Positions 6,479 through 14,727 of a stretch of 43,344 nucleotides of DNA are shown here, piece after piece. The notes below the pieces were generated by a model. The model worked only from the letters and a program-made list of their open reading frames with translations. It was not told the DNA's origin and did not search any database. A program made the position numbers and the translations under genes. How positions within the stretch are numbered: position 1 is the first letter of the stretch; each line of letters begins with the position of its first letter. Source of the DNA: Clostridia bacterium (GTDB lineage: Bacteria; Bacillota; Clostridia; Oscillospirales; Acutalibacteraceae); NCBI GenBank assembly GCA_017432485.1, contig JAFRJB010000139.1:1-43344 (forward strand). Direction: 5' to 3'.

Positions 6479-8266
6479 ATGTATCGTTCAACAGTTTTAG
6501 TCTGCGGCGGAACAGGATGTACCTCCTCTCACTCAGACAAAATTATTGACAAGCTCAACGAAGAGCTCAAAGCCAAAGGCCTTGACCAAGAAGTCAATGT
6601 CATTCGTACCGGCTGCTTCGGGCTGTGTGCATTAGGTCCGATTATGGTCGTGTATCCCGAAGGTTCTTTCTATTCTATGGTCAAAGTGGAAGATATTCCC
6701 GAAATCGTGGAAGAGCACCTTCTCAAGGGCAGAATCGTTACACGCCTTCTCTACCAGGAGACAGTCGAAGAAGATACGGTTAAGTCCTTAAAGAACACCC
6801 AGTTTTATGCTAAGCAAAAGCGCGTGGCGCTGCGCAACTGCGGTGTGATTAACCCCGAAGTGATTGATGAATACATTGCTATGGACGGTTATGCCGCTCT
6901 GGGTAAAGTGCTCACCGAAATGACCCCGCAGGAAGTTATCGATACCATTTTGGCATCGGGCTTGCGCGGCAGAGGCGGCGGCGGCTTCCCCACCGGCAGA
7001 AAGTGGATGTTTGCGGCGGCAAACCAGGCAGACCAAAAGTATGTTTGCTGTAATGCCGACGAAGGCGACCCCGGTGCATTTATGGATCGTTCCGTTTTGG
7101 AAGGCGACCCCCATGCGCTCATTGAAGCAATGGCAATCGCCGGTTACGCAATCGGCGCCAGCCAAGGTTACATCTATGTGCGCGCCGAGTACCCCATCGC
7201 GGTAGAGAGACTCAACATCGCCATGAAGCAGGCGCGTGAATACGGCTTGCTCGGCGACAATATCTTCGGCACCGATTTCTGCTTCGATTTACATATCAGG
7301 CTCGGTGCAGGCGCATTTGTTTGCGGTGAAGAAACTGCGCTCTTAACCTCTATTGAGGGTAACAGAGGCGAGCCGCGCCCGCGTCCGCCGTTCCCGGCAG
7401 TCAAGGGCTTATACGGCAAGCCTTCTATCATCAACAACGTGGAAACCTATGCCAACATCCCGCAGATTATCTTAAACGGTGCGGAGTGGTTTGCTTCCAT
7501 GGGTACCGAGAAGAGCAAGGGCACCAAGGTGTTCGCTCTGGGCGGTAAAATCAACAACACCGGTTTGGTGGAAATCCCGATGGGTACTACCCTGCGCGAA
7601 ATTGTTTACGAAATCGGCGGCGGTATCCCCAACGGCAGAAAGTTTAAGGCAGCGCAGACCGGCGGTCCTTCCGGCGGCTGTATCACCGAGAAAAACCTCG
7701 ATGTTCCGATTGACTACGACAACCTCATTGCCATCGGCTCCATGATGGGCTCCGGCGGTCTGATTGTTATGGATGACACCTCCTGCATGGTCGATATCGC
7801 GAAATTCTTCCTGGAATTCACGGTTGATGAATCCTGCGGTAAGTGTACACCGTGCCGTGTCGGTACGAGAAGGCTCCTGGAAATTCTCGAAAAGATTACC
7901 GAGGGCAAAGGCACTTTAGAGGATTTGGATAAACTCGAAGCGCTTTGCTACTACATCAAAGAAAACTCGCTTTGCGGTCTGGGTCAAACCGCACCGAATC
8001 CGGTGCTTTCCACCCTCAAGAACTTCAGAGAAGAGTATGAAGCGCACGTTGTGGAAAAGAGATGCCCGGCAGGCGTTTGTAAGAACCTCGTGCAGATTAA
8101 GATTGTACCCGACAAGTGTAAGGGGTGTACCCTTTGCGCAAGAAATTGCCCGGTGAATGCTATCAGCGGCAAGGTCAAAGAAGTTCACGAAATCGACCAA
8201 GACAAGTGCATTAAGTGCGGTGTGTGCCTGGACAACTGTAAGTTCGGCGCCATTATTAAAGAATAA
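6479..8266 (+). CDS. hydB: HydB / NuoF-like NADH- and FMN-binding hydrogenase subunit
   Basis: 595 residues, typical for HydB. Domains in order: N-terminal thioredoxin-like [2Fe-2S] (CGGTGC at 9-14; TGCFGLCALGP); NuoF core with the NADH/FMN glycine loop GLRGRGGGGFPTGRKW, CNADEGDPGAFMDR and GAGAFVCGEETAL; SLBB region; a NuoF [4Fe-4S] motif ESCGKCTPCRVGTRR with a distal Cys in SLCGLGQ; and two C-terminal [4Fe-4S] clusters (CKGCTLCARNCP, CIKCGVCLDNCK). This subunit exchanges electrons with NAD(H) and is the proposed bifurcation site in the HydABC family. Start supported by GGAGGAAAG. Followed nine bases later by hydA reading frame sequence. Confidence 0.95.
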   Translation: MYRSTVLVCGGTGCTSSHSDKIIDKLNEELKAKGLDQEVNVIRTGCFGLCALGPIMVVYPEGSFYSMVKVEDIPEIVEEHLLKGRIVTRLLYQETVEEDTVKSLKNTQFYAKQKRVALRNCGVINPEVIDEYIAMDGYAALGKVLTEMTPQEVIDTILASGLRGRGGGGFPTGRKWMFAAANQADQKYVCCNADEGDPGAFMDRSVLEGDPHALIEAMAIAGYAIGASQGYIYVRAEYPIAVERLNIAMKQAREYGLLGDNIFGTDFCFDLHIRLGAGAFVCGEETALLTSIEGNRGEPRPRPPFPAVKGLYGKPSIINNVETYANIPQIILNGAEWFASMGTEKSKGTKVFALGGKINNTGLVEIPMGTTLREIVYEIGGGIPNGRKFKAAQTGGPSGGCITEKNLDVPIDYDNLIAIGSMMGSGGLIVMDDTSCMVDIAKFFLEFTVDESCGKCTPCRVGTRRLLEILEKITEGKGTLEDLDKLEALCYYIKENSLCGLGQTAPNPVLSTLKNFREEYEAHVVEKRCPAGVCKNLVQIKIVPDKCKGCTLCARNCPVNAISGKVKEVHEIDQDKCIKCGVCLDNCKFGAIIKE

Positions 8267-8284
8267 TAAAGGAGCATGTCAACG

Positions 8285-10033
8285 ATGGAAAATGTAAATA
8301 TTAAAATTAACGGCATGCCCATGAGCGTGCCCGCAGGCTCAACCATTATTGAAGCTTGCAAATTAGCAGGTATTGATATCCCCACCCTTTGCTATATGAA
8401 GGATATGAACGAAATCGGCGCTTGCCGTATGTGCGTGGTGGAAGTCAAGGGTGCCAGAAGCCTGGTCGCCGCCTGCGTATACCCCGTTAACGAGGGTATG
8501 GAAGTTATCACCAATTCCCCGAAGGTCATTGAGTCCAGAAAAACCACTTTGGAACTCATCCTCTCCACCCACGACAGGAAGTGCTTATCCTGCTCGCGTT
8601 CCGGCAAGTGCGAACTGCAAACCCTTTGCCGCGAATTGGGTGTGGAAGATGCCGCGCGTTTTGACGGCGCAAGACCGACCTATGATATCGATGCCACTCA
8701 GTGGCTGGTCAGAGACAACAACAAGTGCGTGCTTTGCCGCCGCTGTGTTGCCGCTTGTAACGACCAGTATGCCGGTGTTATCGGTGCAAACGCAAGGGGG
8801 TTTGATACCCATATCGGTTGCGCTTTCGAGCAGCCGTTAAGCAATGTTGCCTGTATCGCCTGCGGTCAGTGTATTGTCAACTGCCCGGTCGGCGCCCTGC
8901 GCGAAAAGGATGATACCGACAGAGTCTTTGAAGCATTGGCAGACCCCGAAAAGGTGGTTGTGGTGCAGACCGCGCCCGCAGTCAGAGCCGCTCTGGGTGA
9001 AGAGTTCGGCATGGAAATGGGCACCAATGTTGAAGGCAAAATGGCTGCCGCTCTGCGCAGAATGGGCTTCGACAAAGTGTTTGATACCGACTTCGGCGCC
9101 GACCTTACCATTATGGAAGAAGGCTACGAGTTTATCGACAGAGTGCAAAACGGCGGCGTATTGCCGATGATTACTTCCTGCTCCCCCGGTTGGGTGAAGT
9201 TCTTAGAGCACTATTATCCGGATTTAATCCCGCACCTTTCGACTTGTAAGAGCCCGCAGACCATGCAGGGTGCAATTACCAAGTCTTACTGGGCTGAGAA
9301 ACAGGGCATTGACCCGCACAAGATTGTCAGCGTGTCCGTGATGCCTTGCGTTGCCAAGAAGTTTGAAATCACCAGAGACGATGAAAACGGTGCCGGCGCA
9401 GATTTGCAGGATGTAGATATCTCCATCTCCACCCGCGAGCTCGCTTCTATGATTGAGAGAGTTGGTCTGGACTTCGTTTCCCTTCCCGACGAAGACTTTG
9501 ACAATCCTCTCGGTGAAGATACCGGTGCAGCCGTTATCTTCGGCGCGACCGGCGGTGTGATGGAAGCAGCGCTCAGAACCGCAGCCGATGTGCTCGAAGG
9601 CAAAGACCTTGAGAATGTGGACTACAAAGAAGTGCGCGGCACGGCAGGCATCAAAGAGGCTACCTATAAAGTAGCGGGCATGGATGTCAAAGTAGCAGTC
9701 GCTTCCGGTGCGAAGAATGCGGCTATTCTGATGGATAAAGTCTCCAAGGGTGAAGCGGATTACCACTTTATTGAGATTATGGCGTGCCCCGGCGGCTGTG
9801 TCAACGGCGGCGGTCAGCCGATTATCCCCGCGAAGGTGAAGAACTTCACCGACTACAAAGCGGTGCGTGCCTCGGCTCTCTATAAAGCAGACGAAGCAGC
9901 GACCCTGCGCAAGTCTCACAAGAACCCCGAAATCATCAAACTCTATGATGAATACCTCGGCAAACCGAATTCTCACAAAGCACATGAGCTGTTACATACC
10001 AGCTATGTGCCGAGAAAGAAGTATATGGACTAA
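8285..10033 (+). CDS. hydA: HydA, catalytic [FeFe]-hydrogenase subunit
   Basis: 582 residues. N-terminal [2Fe-2S] domain (Cys36/47/50/64), His-Cys3 [4Fe-4S] site (His96, Cys100/103/109), two ferredoxin clusters (CVLCRRCVAAC, CIACGQCIVNC), then the H-cluster domain: ITSCSPGW (Cys299), MPCVAKKFE (Cys355) and MACPGGCVNGGGQP (Cys501, Cys505). It reduces protons or oxidises H2. The first motif has TSCSP where the textbook form is TSCCP. I chose ATG 8285 over 8276, because GGAG at 8271-8274 would be only one base from 8276 but ten from 8285. Last gene of the operon, followed by a strong terminator. HydEFG maturases are not in the window. Confidence 0.95.
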   Translation: MENVNIKINGMPMSVPAGSTIIEACKLAGIDIPTLCYMKDMNEIGACRMCVVEVKGARSLVAACVYPVNEGMEVITNSPKVIESRKTTLELILSTHDRKCLSCSRSGKCELQTLCRELGVEDAARFDGARPTYDIDATQWLVRDNNKCVLCRRCVAACNDQYAGVIGANARGFDTHIGCAFEQPLSNVACIACGQCIVNCPVGALREKDDTDRVFEALADPEKVVVVQTAPAVRAALGEEFGMEMGTNVEGKMAAALRRMGFDKVFDTDFGADLTIMEEGYEFIDRVQNGGVLPMITSCSPGWVKFLEHYYPDLIPHLSTCKSPQTMQGAITKSYWAEKQGIDPHKIVSVSVMPCVAKKFEITRDDENGAGADLQDVDISISTRELASMIERVGLDFVSLPDEDFDNPLGEDTGAAVIFGATGGVMEAALRTAADVLEGKDLENVDYKEVRGTAGIKEATYKVAGMDVKVAVASGAKNAAILMDKVSKGEADYHFIEIMACPGGCVNGGGQPIIPAKVKNFTDYKAVRASALYKADEAATLRKSHKNPEIIKLYDEYLGKPNSHKAHELLHTSYVPRKKYMD

Positions 10034-10040
10034 AAAATGT

Positions 10041-10070
10041 CGCCCCGTCGAAAGACGGGGCGCTTTTTTT
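10041..10070 (+). terminator. Rho-independent terminator of hyd operon
   Basis: Perfect 9-bp stem CGCCCCGTC / GACGGGGCG (10041-10049, 10054-10062) with GAAA loop and a run of seven T, eight bases after the hydA stop. Confidence 0.95.
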
Positions 10071-10285
10071 AGTCAATGCGGAATGCGGAATGCGGAATTA
10101 AAGGGCGGGACACCCGCACCCGATTAATAAGTGTTGGGTTTGCGGAGCAAACAAAACAATCGCAGTCGGTTCGATGTTCAATTTATCCTCTTCTTGTCGC
10201 CCCTTGATGAGGGGAGATGTCGGCAGAGCCGACAGAGGGGTAGACAAAAACGCAAACAAGGAAAAAGGCACTTGCTGTATTTATG
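10071..10285. other. Gene-free repeat segment between hydA terminator and element
   Basis: Contains a GCGGAAT tandem tract (10076-10099), the small hairpins GCGGG-ACA-CCCGC (10105-10117) and GTTTGC-GGA-GCAAAC (10138-10152), and dispersed repeat copy B (10151-10245). No gene seen. Confidence 0.6.
10151..10245 (+). repeat. Dispersed intergenic repeat, copy B
   Basis: Second copy of the 281-372 repeat. Where copy A has TGTCAC-GAA-GTGACA, this copy has TGTCGGC-AGA-GCCGACA (10218-10234), while GGGGAGA before and GAGGGGTAGA after are the same. Confidence 0.8.
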
Positions 10286-10314
10286 TTGACTTCAAATGCA
10301 TATAATGCTAAAAT
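10286..10314 (+). promoter_or_regulatory. Sigma-70-type promoter for hairpin RNA candidate
   Basis: TTGACT (10286-10291), 17-base spacer, TAAAAT (10309-10314) preceded by TGC (extended -10). The expected start near 10320-10321 is exactly the first base of the long inverted repeat and no reading frame follows. Confidence 0.6.
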
Positions 10315-10320
10315 GAATTT

Positions 10321-10433
10321 GCCAAACAAATTAATAGCTTTTGCGCAAATACTAAGTATGTATTTTTATTTTTTGATAAAAATGCATGCTCTTAATCACA
10401 TGCTTAGATTTGCGTTGTGTTAATTTGTTTGGC
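10321..10433 (+). ncRNA. Candidate structured RNA: 113-nt long hairpin
   Basis: Arms GCCAAACAAATTAA (10321-10334) and TTAATTTGTTTGGC (10420-10433) pair perfectly. After a small internal loop CGCAAAT (10344-10350) pairs with ATTTGCG (10408-10414) and CTAAG (10352-10356) with CTTAG (10403-10407). An AT-rich apical hairpin (TATTTTTAT ... ATAAAAAT) follows. A promoter ends seven bases upstream. The downstream region to about 10490 can add a GACAGT...ACTGTC stem (10434-10478). No known RNA family recognised. It could instead be a DNA site such as a recombinase or transfer target. Confidence 0.45.
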
Positions 10434-10505
10434 GACAGTTGGAGCTTTGCGTTTTTTGGCGTGGCTTCGCTGACTGTCATTAAGGATTGATTTTTAAGTA
10501 TGTTA

Positions 10506-10532
10506 GGTGTAGTCGCCTTTGGCGGCTACACC
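10506..10532. repeat. 12-bp hairpin beyond recombinase gene end
   Basis: GGTGTAGTCGCC-TTT-GGCGGCTACACC, one T-G wobble, six bases past the recombinase stop. On the minus strand no T-run follows, so it is not a standard terminator; the 3-nt loop fits the small-hairpin family of this window. Confidence 0.75.
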
Positions 10533-10537
10533 TTTGC

Positions 10538-12217
10538 TTATGCTGTTTTTAATAATTGCGGATTTGCTTGTAATTCCGCCATTATTTTCTTGATTTCCTT
10601 CTCATCGGGGATATCAACAATTCCGACTGCAGTAAAGTAAATCTTTACGGGCACATGAAACTTGCCATCAATTTTCACCTTTTTAAACACTTCAATTTTT
10701 GAAATAAGAGTGTTAACCATCTTCTCGTCAAGTTCCTCGAACTCTGTGTATTTCCGAATTGCCTGTAAAAACGATTTGACATCTGAAACTGTTTGCCGGG
10801 ATTTTTCAAGTAAGGTTTTGTCAGCTTCGATTTGCTTCGCTAATTCCTTTTGCTCCGCCTCATAGTTTTCTGCCATCATCCTATATCGCGTTTCGGGCAG
10901 GTTGCCTAAAACATGATCTTCATATACTTTCATAATCAGTTGGTCAAGTTGTTTTAGACGACTTTCGCTTTGGTCAATTCGCATTTTCGTATGGCGCAGA
11001 TTTGTTTGCATTTCTTCATTATGCTTTTTGGAATACAGGTAAAGGAAAACTGGCTCATATTGTGTAACATATTTTGCGACTTCCTTAACCGTTCTGCGCA
11101 CAATCATATCTACAGCAGTTTCACGAATATGGTGAATAGAGCATGTTCCTTTGTTCTCTTTGTATTCGGAACAACGGAAGAAAACATTTTTATCGGGAAT
11201 TGTTCTCGCCGCACAAAAATACATTTTTGAACCGCAATCGCCGCAGAACATTTTGCTTGTATAAATGCTTTTTCTGCCGGTCGAAGTTTGTTTTCTGCGA
11301 TGTTTGCGCAGTTCTTGTACACGATTAAACGTTTCCATATCAATGATTGCCTCCTGTGTGTCGGGAATTATTTGCCAATCTTCTTTGGGATTAAAAACGC
11401 GTTCATGCACTTTGTAACTGACAGTGGTGCTTCTGAAGTTCACAGTACATCCGGTGTATTGGATGTTATCTAAAACACCTTGAATGGTTGAAGCCCACCA
11501 TCTGCACGGCGGCGATTTTAACTGTTTATTTGTACGTATTCCTTTTGAATGGTAATAAGCGGTTGGACTAAGGATACCTGCTTTTTCAAGTTTACCGGCG
11601 ATTTTACCGTTTCCTAATCCTTGTAAGCACATATCGTAAATCTGACGCACAATCTTTGCCGCTTCCGGATCAATAATCCACTGTTCATGGTTGTCCGGTG
11701 ATTTGATATAACCATAAGGAATCGCAGAAGCAATTCGCTTGCCTTCGGCTGCTTTAACCTTCCAAACTTCGTGGACTTTTTTGCTCGTTTCGGCAGCGTG
11801 CCATTCATTAAAAATGTTGTAAAACGGCAACATTTCCATTCCTGTACCTTTAATAGTATCAACATTTTCTTTGATGGCGATAAACTGAACGCCGAGCGAA
11901 GGGTATTTCACTTCAAGGTAGTTGCCGGCTTCAATATAGTTTCTGGCGAAACGCGAAAGGTCTTTTACAATCACCGTGCCGATTTCTCCGCGCTCTATCA
12001 TTGCTTGCATGCGCTGAAAATCAGGGCGATTAAAATCAGTGCCGGTGTAACCGTCATCCGCAAAGAACATTGTGTTGGTTATGCCGTTGGAATCGGCATA
12101 ATCCTGCAATATTTTTCTTTGGTTAGATATGGAGTTGCTTTCCATATCAATACCGTCATCCTGTGAAAGACGACAGTATAGTGCTGTGATTTTATTTCTA
12201 TTCTCGGGCTTTAACAT
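10538..12217 (-). CDS. Large serine recombinase (TnpX/resolvase type)
   Basis: 559 residues. Resolvase domain with catalytic Ser18 (ALYCRLSQDD) and the helix-E region VIVKDLSRFARNYIEAGNYLE; recombinase domain (PYGYIKSPDNHEQWIIDPEAAKIV; longer motif near residues 165-190); zinc ribbon MFCGDCGSKMYFC ... CSEYKENKGTCS; long coiled coil; and a C-terminal DUF4368-like region. Such enzymes integrate and excise conjugative and mobilizable elements by directional site-specific recombination. AAAGGAG lies just before the ATG. Orientation places its gene end at the left side of the element, as usual for integration modules. Confidence 0.93.
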   Translation of the reverse strand: MLKPENRNKITALYCRLSQDDGIDMESNSISNQRKILQDYADSNGITNTMFFADDGYTGTDFNRPDFQRMQAMIERGEIGTVIVKDLSRFARNYIEAGNYLEVKYPSLGVQFIAIKENVDTIKGTGMEMLPFYNIFNEWHAAETSKKVHEVWKVKAAEGKRIASAIPYGYIKSPDNHEQWIIDPEAAKIVRQIYDMCLQGLGNGKIAGKLEKAGILSPTAYYHSKGIRTNKQLKSPPCRWWASTIQGVLDNIQYTGCTVNFRSTTVSYKVHERVFNPKEDWQIIPDTQEAIIDMETFNRVQELRKHRRKQTSTGRKSIYTSKMFCGDCGSKMYFCAARTIPDKNVFFRCSEYKENKGTCSIHHIRETAVDMIVRRTVKEVAKYVTQYEPVFLYLYSKKHNEEMQTNLRHTKMRIDQSESRLKQLDQLIMKVYEDHVLGNLPETRYRMMAENYEAEQKELAKQIEADKTLLEKSRQTVSDVKSFLQAIRKYTEFEELDEKMVNTLISKIEVFKKVKIDGKFHVPVKIYFTAVGIVDIPDEKEIKKIMAELQANPQLLKTA

Positions 12218-12231
12218 TTCAACTCCTTTCC

Positions 12232-12276
12232 GTGCACCGAGAGTAGCATAGTTTTAATATATTACACTCGGTGCAC
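12232..12276. promoter_or_regulatory. Inverted repeat in recombinase leader
   Basis: GTGCACCGAG (12232-12241) and CTCGGTGCAC (12267-12276) face each other across an AT-rich 25-base centre, just upstream of the recombinase ribosome binding site. On the plus strand TTTTTT follows, so it can also end plus-strand transcripts. It may be an operator or leader hairpin for the recombinase. Confidence 0.55.
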
Positions 12277-12285
12277 TTTTTTCAA

Positions 12286-12471
12286 TTATGCCGATTCTAA
12301 AATCAATTTCTTCAGCTGTGCGAGTAGAGACTCTTTGCCTTCTGTCGAAAACTGTGCACAAACATCATAAACCGTGTTTTTATCCTCAACGGAAAAGAGA
12401 ATTTCGCGAGGGGTTTCTGCGGCGTTTTTCTCTAAAAGGGTATCTTTCAAAGTATTATCGCCCCCTATCAT
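12286..12471 (-). CDS. Small TnpW-like transposon protein
   Basis: 61 residues (DTLLEKNAAETPREILFSV, NTVYDVCAQFSTEGKESLL, KLILESA). The pattern of a short strand followed by FSxEGKESLxxKLxxLI is that of the TnpW family found between serine recombinases and mobilization genes. The start overlaps the parB-like gene end by 17 bases; a TTG near 12451 is an alternative start. Function of the family unknown, probably recombination directionality or control. Confidence 0.55.
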   Translation of the reverse strand: MIGGDNTLKDTLLEKNAAETPREILFSVEDKNTVYDVCAQFSTEGKESLLAQLKKLILESA

Positions 12472-13312
12472 GCTGTCGAATCAAGTATCGGTGATAATGC
12501 TCCAGTGCTTTGACAATATATTCTTCCGTTTGCTTAGCGGTGTACTTTTGCGGCACCAAAGAGCGAATGCGTTCGGTCGGTATTTTGACTGTCTCTCGTT
12601 GGTTGGGTTTTTCCTGTGACATAAGTTTTTCCATAAAGGATTTGGTGAGTCTTTCGTTATTGAATGCTCTGTGCATGTGATAGGCTTGGGAGTAAGAAGG
12701 CGTGCAGTTATCTCGCTCAATGATATCTAACAGCGCATACTGCGATTCATCATCCAAAAAGGACAATTCCACTCCGACAGAAAAGGCAATTTTGCCTTCG
12801 TCCATCAAATCGAGCAATTCGGGGATCAGCTCTGTTAAGCGGATATAGCGTTGTACGGTTTTATAACTCTCTCCGGACAACTCACCAATGAGGGCGGAAG
12901 AACGTGCGCTGTCGGACTTCGGGACAATTTGTCCCGAAGTTAAATCTGTTCGTCTGCCTTGATGTTTGAGTGCATCATATTTCAGCTTATACGCAAACGC
13001 CTTTTCACTCGGCAGCAGATGCTCGCGGTGCAGGTTGCTGTCTACAAGCATAATGGCTGCTTCATCTCGGTTTAAGGCATAAATAACGGCAGGGACTTCG
13101 GTAAGCCCTGCCTTTTGTGCTGCTCGAAATCTGCGGTGTCCCGAAATGATTTCGTATTCATCTGTTTTGCCTTCGATTGGTCGCACAATCAGCGGCGACA
13201 AAATGCCGTGCTGCTGTACGCTTTGGATTAATTCGTTCATTTCCTCGTTATCGAGCACCTTGTAGGGGTGCTCTTCAAACGGGTGGATTTTAGTAATAGG
13301 TATTGTATTCAT
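12455..13312 (-). CDS. ParB/Spo0J-like DNA-binding protein of mobile element
   Basis: 285 residues. ParB N-terminal domain with IPITKIHPFEEHPYKV, PLIVRPI and the CTPase-type motif ISGHRRFRAAQKAG, followed by a helix-turn-helix region (LIGELSGESYKTVQRYIRL). Members of this family on integrative elements serve partition or transcription control. No ParA ATPase is nearby; segregation in this element seems to use the separate ParM/ParR pair. The start overlaps the relaxase stop by four bases. Confidence 0.88.
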   Translation of the reverse strand: MNTIPITKIHPFEEHPYKVLDNEEMNELIQSVQQHGILSPLIVRPIEGKTDEYEIISGHRRFRAAQKAGLTEVPAVIYALNRDEAAIMLVDSNLHREHLLPSEKAFAYKLKYDALKHQGRRTDLTSGQIVPKSDSARSSALIGELSGESYKTVQRYIRLTELIPELLDLMDEGKIAFSVGVELSFLDDESQYALLDIIERDNCTPSYSQAYHMHRAFNNERLTKSFMEKLMSQEKPNQRETVKIPTERIRSLVPQKYTAKQTEEYIVKALEHYHRYLIRQHDRGR

Positions 13313-14727
13313 CGTTCATAATTCCTTTCTTTTGATTTTTGTGTCGGATATCTCCGGTGTGCTCTGTTTGGGTCTTCATAGCGAACATGGAATTTGCCGT
13401 TTTCCAAATCAAATTCCTCTTTTAAGAGTTCTCTAAGTCGAGGCACTTTCTTTGTAATACCGACAATTATCTTTTCTTGCTTGCGCAAAGGTGACAGTTG
13501 CTTGGTGATTTCCTTACACTGTTCTTTGAGTTCCATCTCTCTTTCCGGTGTTTTGGCGCGGCGAATTTGATTGCGCAACTTTTGGCGTTCGTTTTCATAC
13601 ACCTCAATTTGCTCGCGTACCTGCGCCCCAAAAGCAGTAAAGTCCGTTACCGTTTCAATGTTGTTATCACGCAAGAAATGGTACTCCGCCAGTGTTTGGT
13701 CAAGCTTTGCCAATTCGGCACGCATGGCAGGTGAAACAGGGCGCTGTTTCAGGTTGTCATACTCAAGAGCCGAACTCATTTCCAAAATTTGAATGACGAT
13801 TTCAAAGAGTAAGGTAATGAGGTTGCTGTCACTTTTATAATAGCGATACACTTGCATATAGTATGGTCTGCGCACTTTCGGCGGGTTATTATAGAAAACG
13901 ATAATATTTTCATTTTCTACATTTTGATTGACGCGGTTAGTAATGCCCTCTACGGTATAGTTTTTATTCAAGCGGTCAATCCTTACCGGTCGCTGCCAGC
14001 CGGGTCCAATCAGAGAAATGTGTGTACCTCTGTACCCGTGAGGCGCACGATATCCGAGTGTGTACATATACCGCTGAAAGTCTTGGAAATCTGTTACATA
14101 TTCCAGCGCATCTTCAATATCCTTGCGCAGCATTTCTCTGTGAGATAACTGACCGCTTTGCTTAAGCCAATAGTCTTTCTTTTGCCCTCCGTAAAACGGC
14201 GCGTTTTCCAACACGGACTTTCCGTGTTCTCTGCAAACGGCATCGGACACCTTGCGCAGCTCCATATGGTCGCCGATTTGGTTGCGGTATTTCTTGCCGT
14301 CTTTAAATGATGTGGCATTGATCACAAAATGGTTGTGCAGGTTATCGGTATTGAGGTGAGTGGTGACAAGTACCTGAAACCTGTCACCCCACATTCTTCT
14401 CGCCGTTTCCTTCCCGATTTCGTGTGCTTCCTCGGGCGTGACTTCTCCCGCTTCAAAACTCTGATAGCCGTGATAAGCAATAACTTTGCCTCGCTCACCG
14501 AATTTGTGTTTGACCGCACACATTTCTTCGTATGCGCGGTGCTTGGAGCAGTTAATACCGGAAACATACATCTGCTCATCGGTTTTAGTGCTGTTTTCGG
14601 CATAGTCAATCGCAGTGCGCAGGTCATCATCCAAGTATTTTGCCTCGGTGGTTTTGTCGGGATTTTTTGCATACGCCAACACTTCTTTCAATCTGCCCTT
14701 TACGGGCCAGAAACCGGTGGTTGCCAT
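13309..14727 (-). CDS. Relaxase / mobilization nuclease (MobA/VirD2-like)
   Basis: 472 residues. The three-histidine metal motif is HLNTDNLHNHFVINAT (His124, His131, His133) and the N-terminal ~55 residues contain the likely nicking tyrosine (Tyr18, Tyr31 or Tyr54). The rest is helical, as in MobP-type relaxases of Firmicutes elements. The enzyme nicks oriT and pilots the DNA strand into the recipient. Overlaps mobC by 28 bases and the ParB-like gene by four, so one operon. Confidence 0.9.
   Translation of the reverse strand: MATTGFWPVKGRLKEVLAYAKNPDKTTEAKYLDDDLRTAIDYAENSTKTDEQMYVSGINCSKHRAYEEMCAVKHKFGERGKVIAYHGYQSFEAGEVTPEEAHEIGKETARRMWGDRFQVLVTTHLNTDNLHNHFVINATSFKDGKKYRNQIGDHMELRKVSDAVCREHGKSVLENAPFYGGQKKDYWLKQSGQLSHREMLRKDIEDALEYVTDFQDFQRYMYTLGYRAPHGYRGTHISLIGPGWQRPVRIDRLNKNYTVEGITNRVNQNVENENIIVFYNNPPKVRRPYYMQVYRYYKSDSNLITLLFEIVIQILEMSSALEYDNLKQRPVSPAMRAELAKLDQTLAEYHFLRDNNIETVTDFTAFGAQVREQIEVYENERQKLRNQIRRAKTPEREMELKEQCKEITKQLSPLRKQEKIIVGITKKVPRLRELLKEEFDLENGKFHVRYEDPNRAHRRYPTQKSKERNYER

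Noticed and set aside
8276..8284. HydA start at ATG 8276
   Set aside because: Only one base separates it from GGAG; ATG 8285 has normal spacing and begins directly with the [2Fe-2S] domain.
9224..9985. Long antisense frame within hydA
   Set aside because: Shadow of a GC-rich conserved gene; no ribosome site, no family, and hydA itself is certain.
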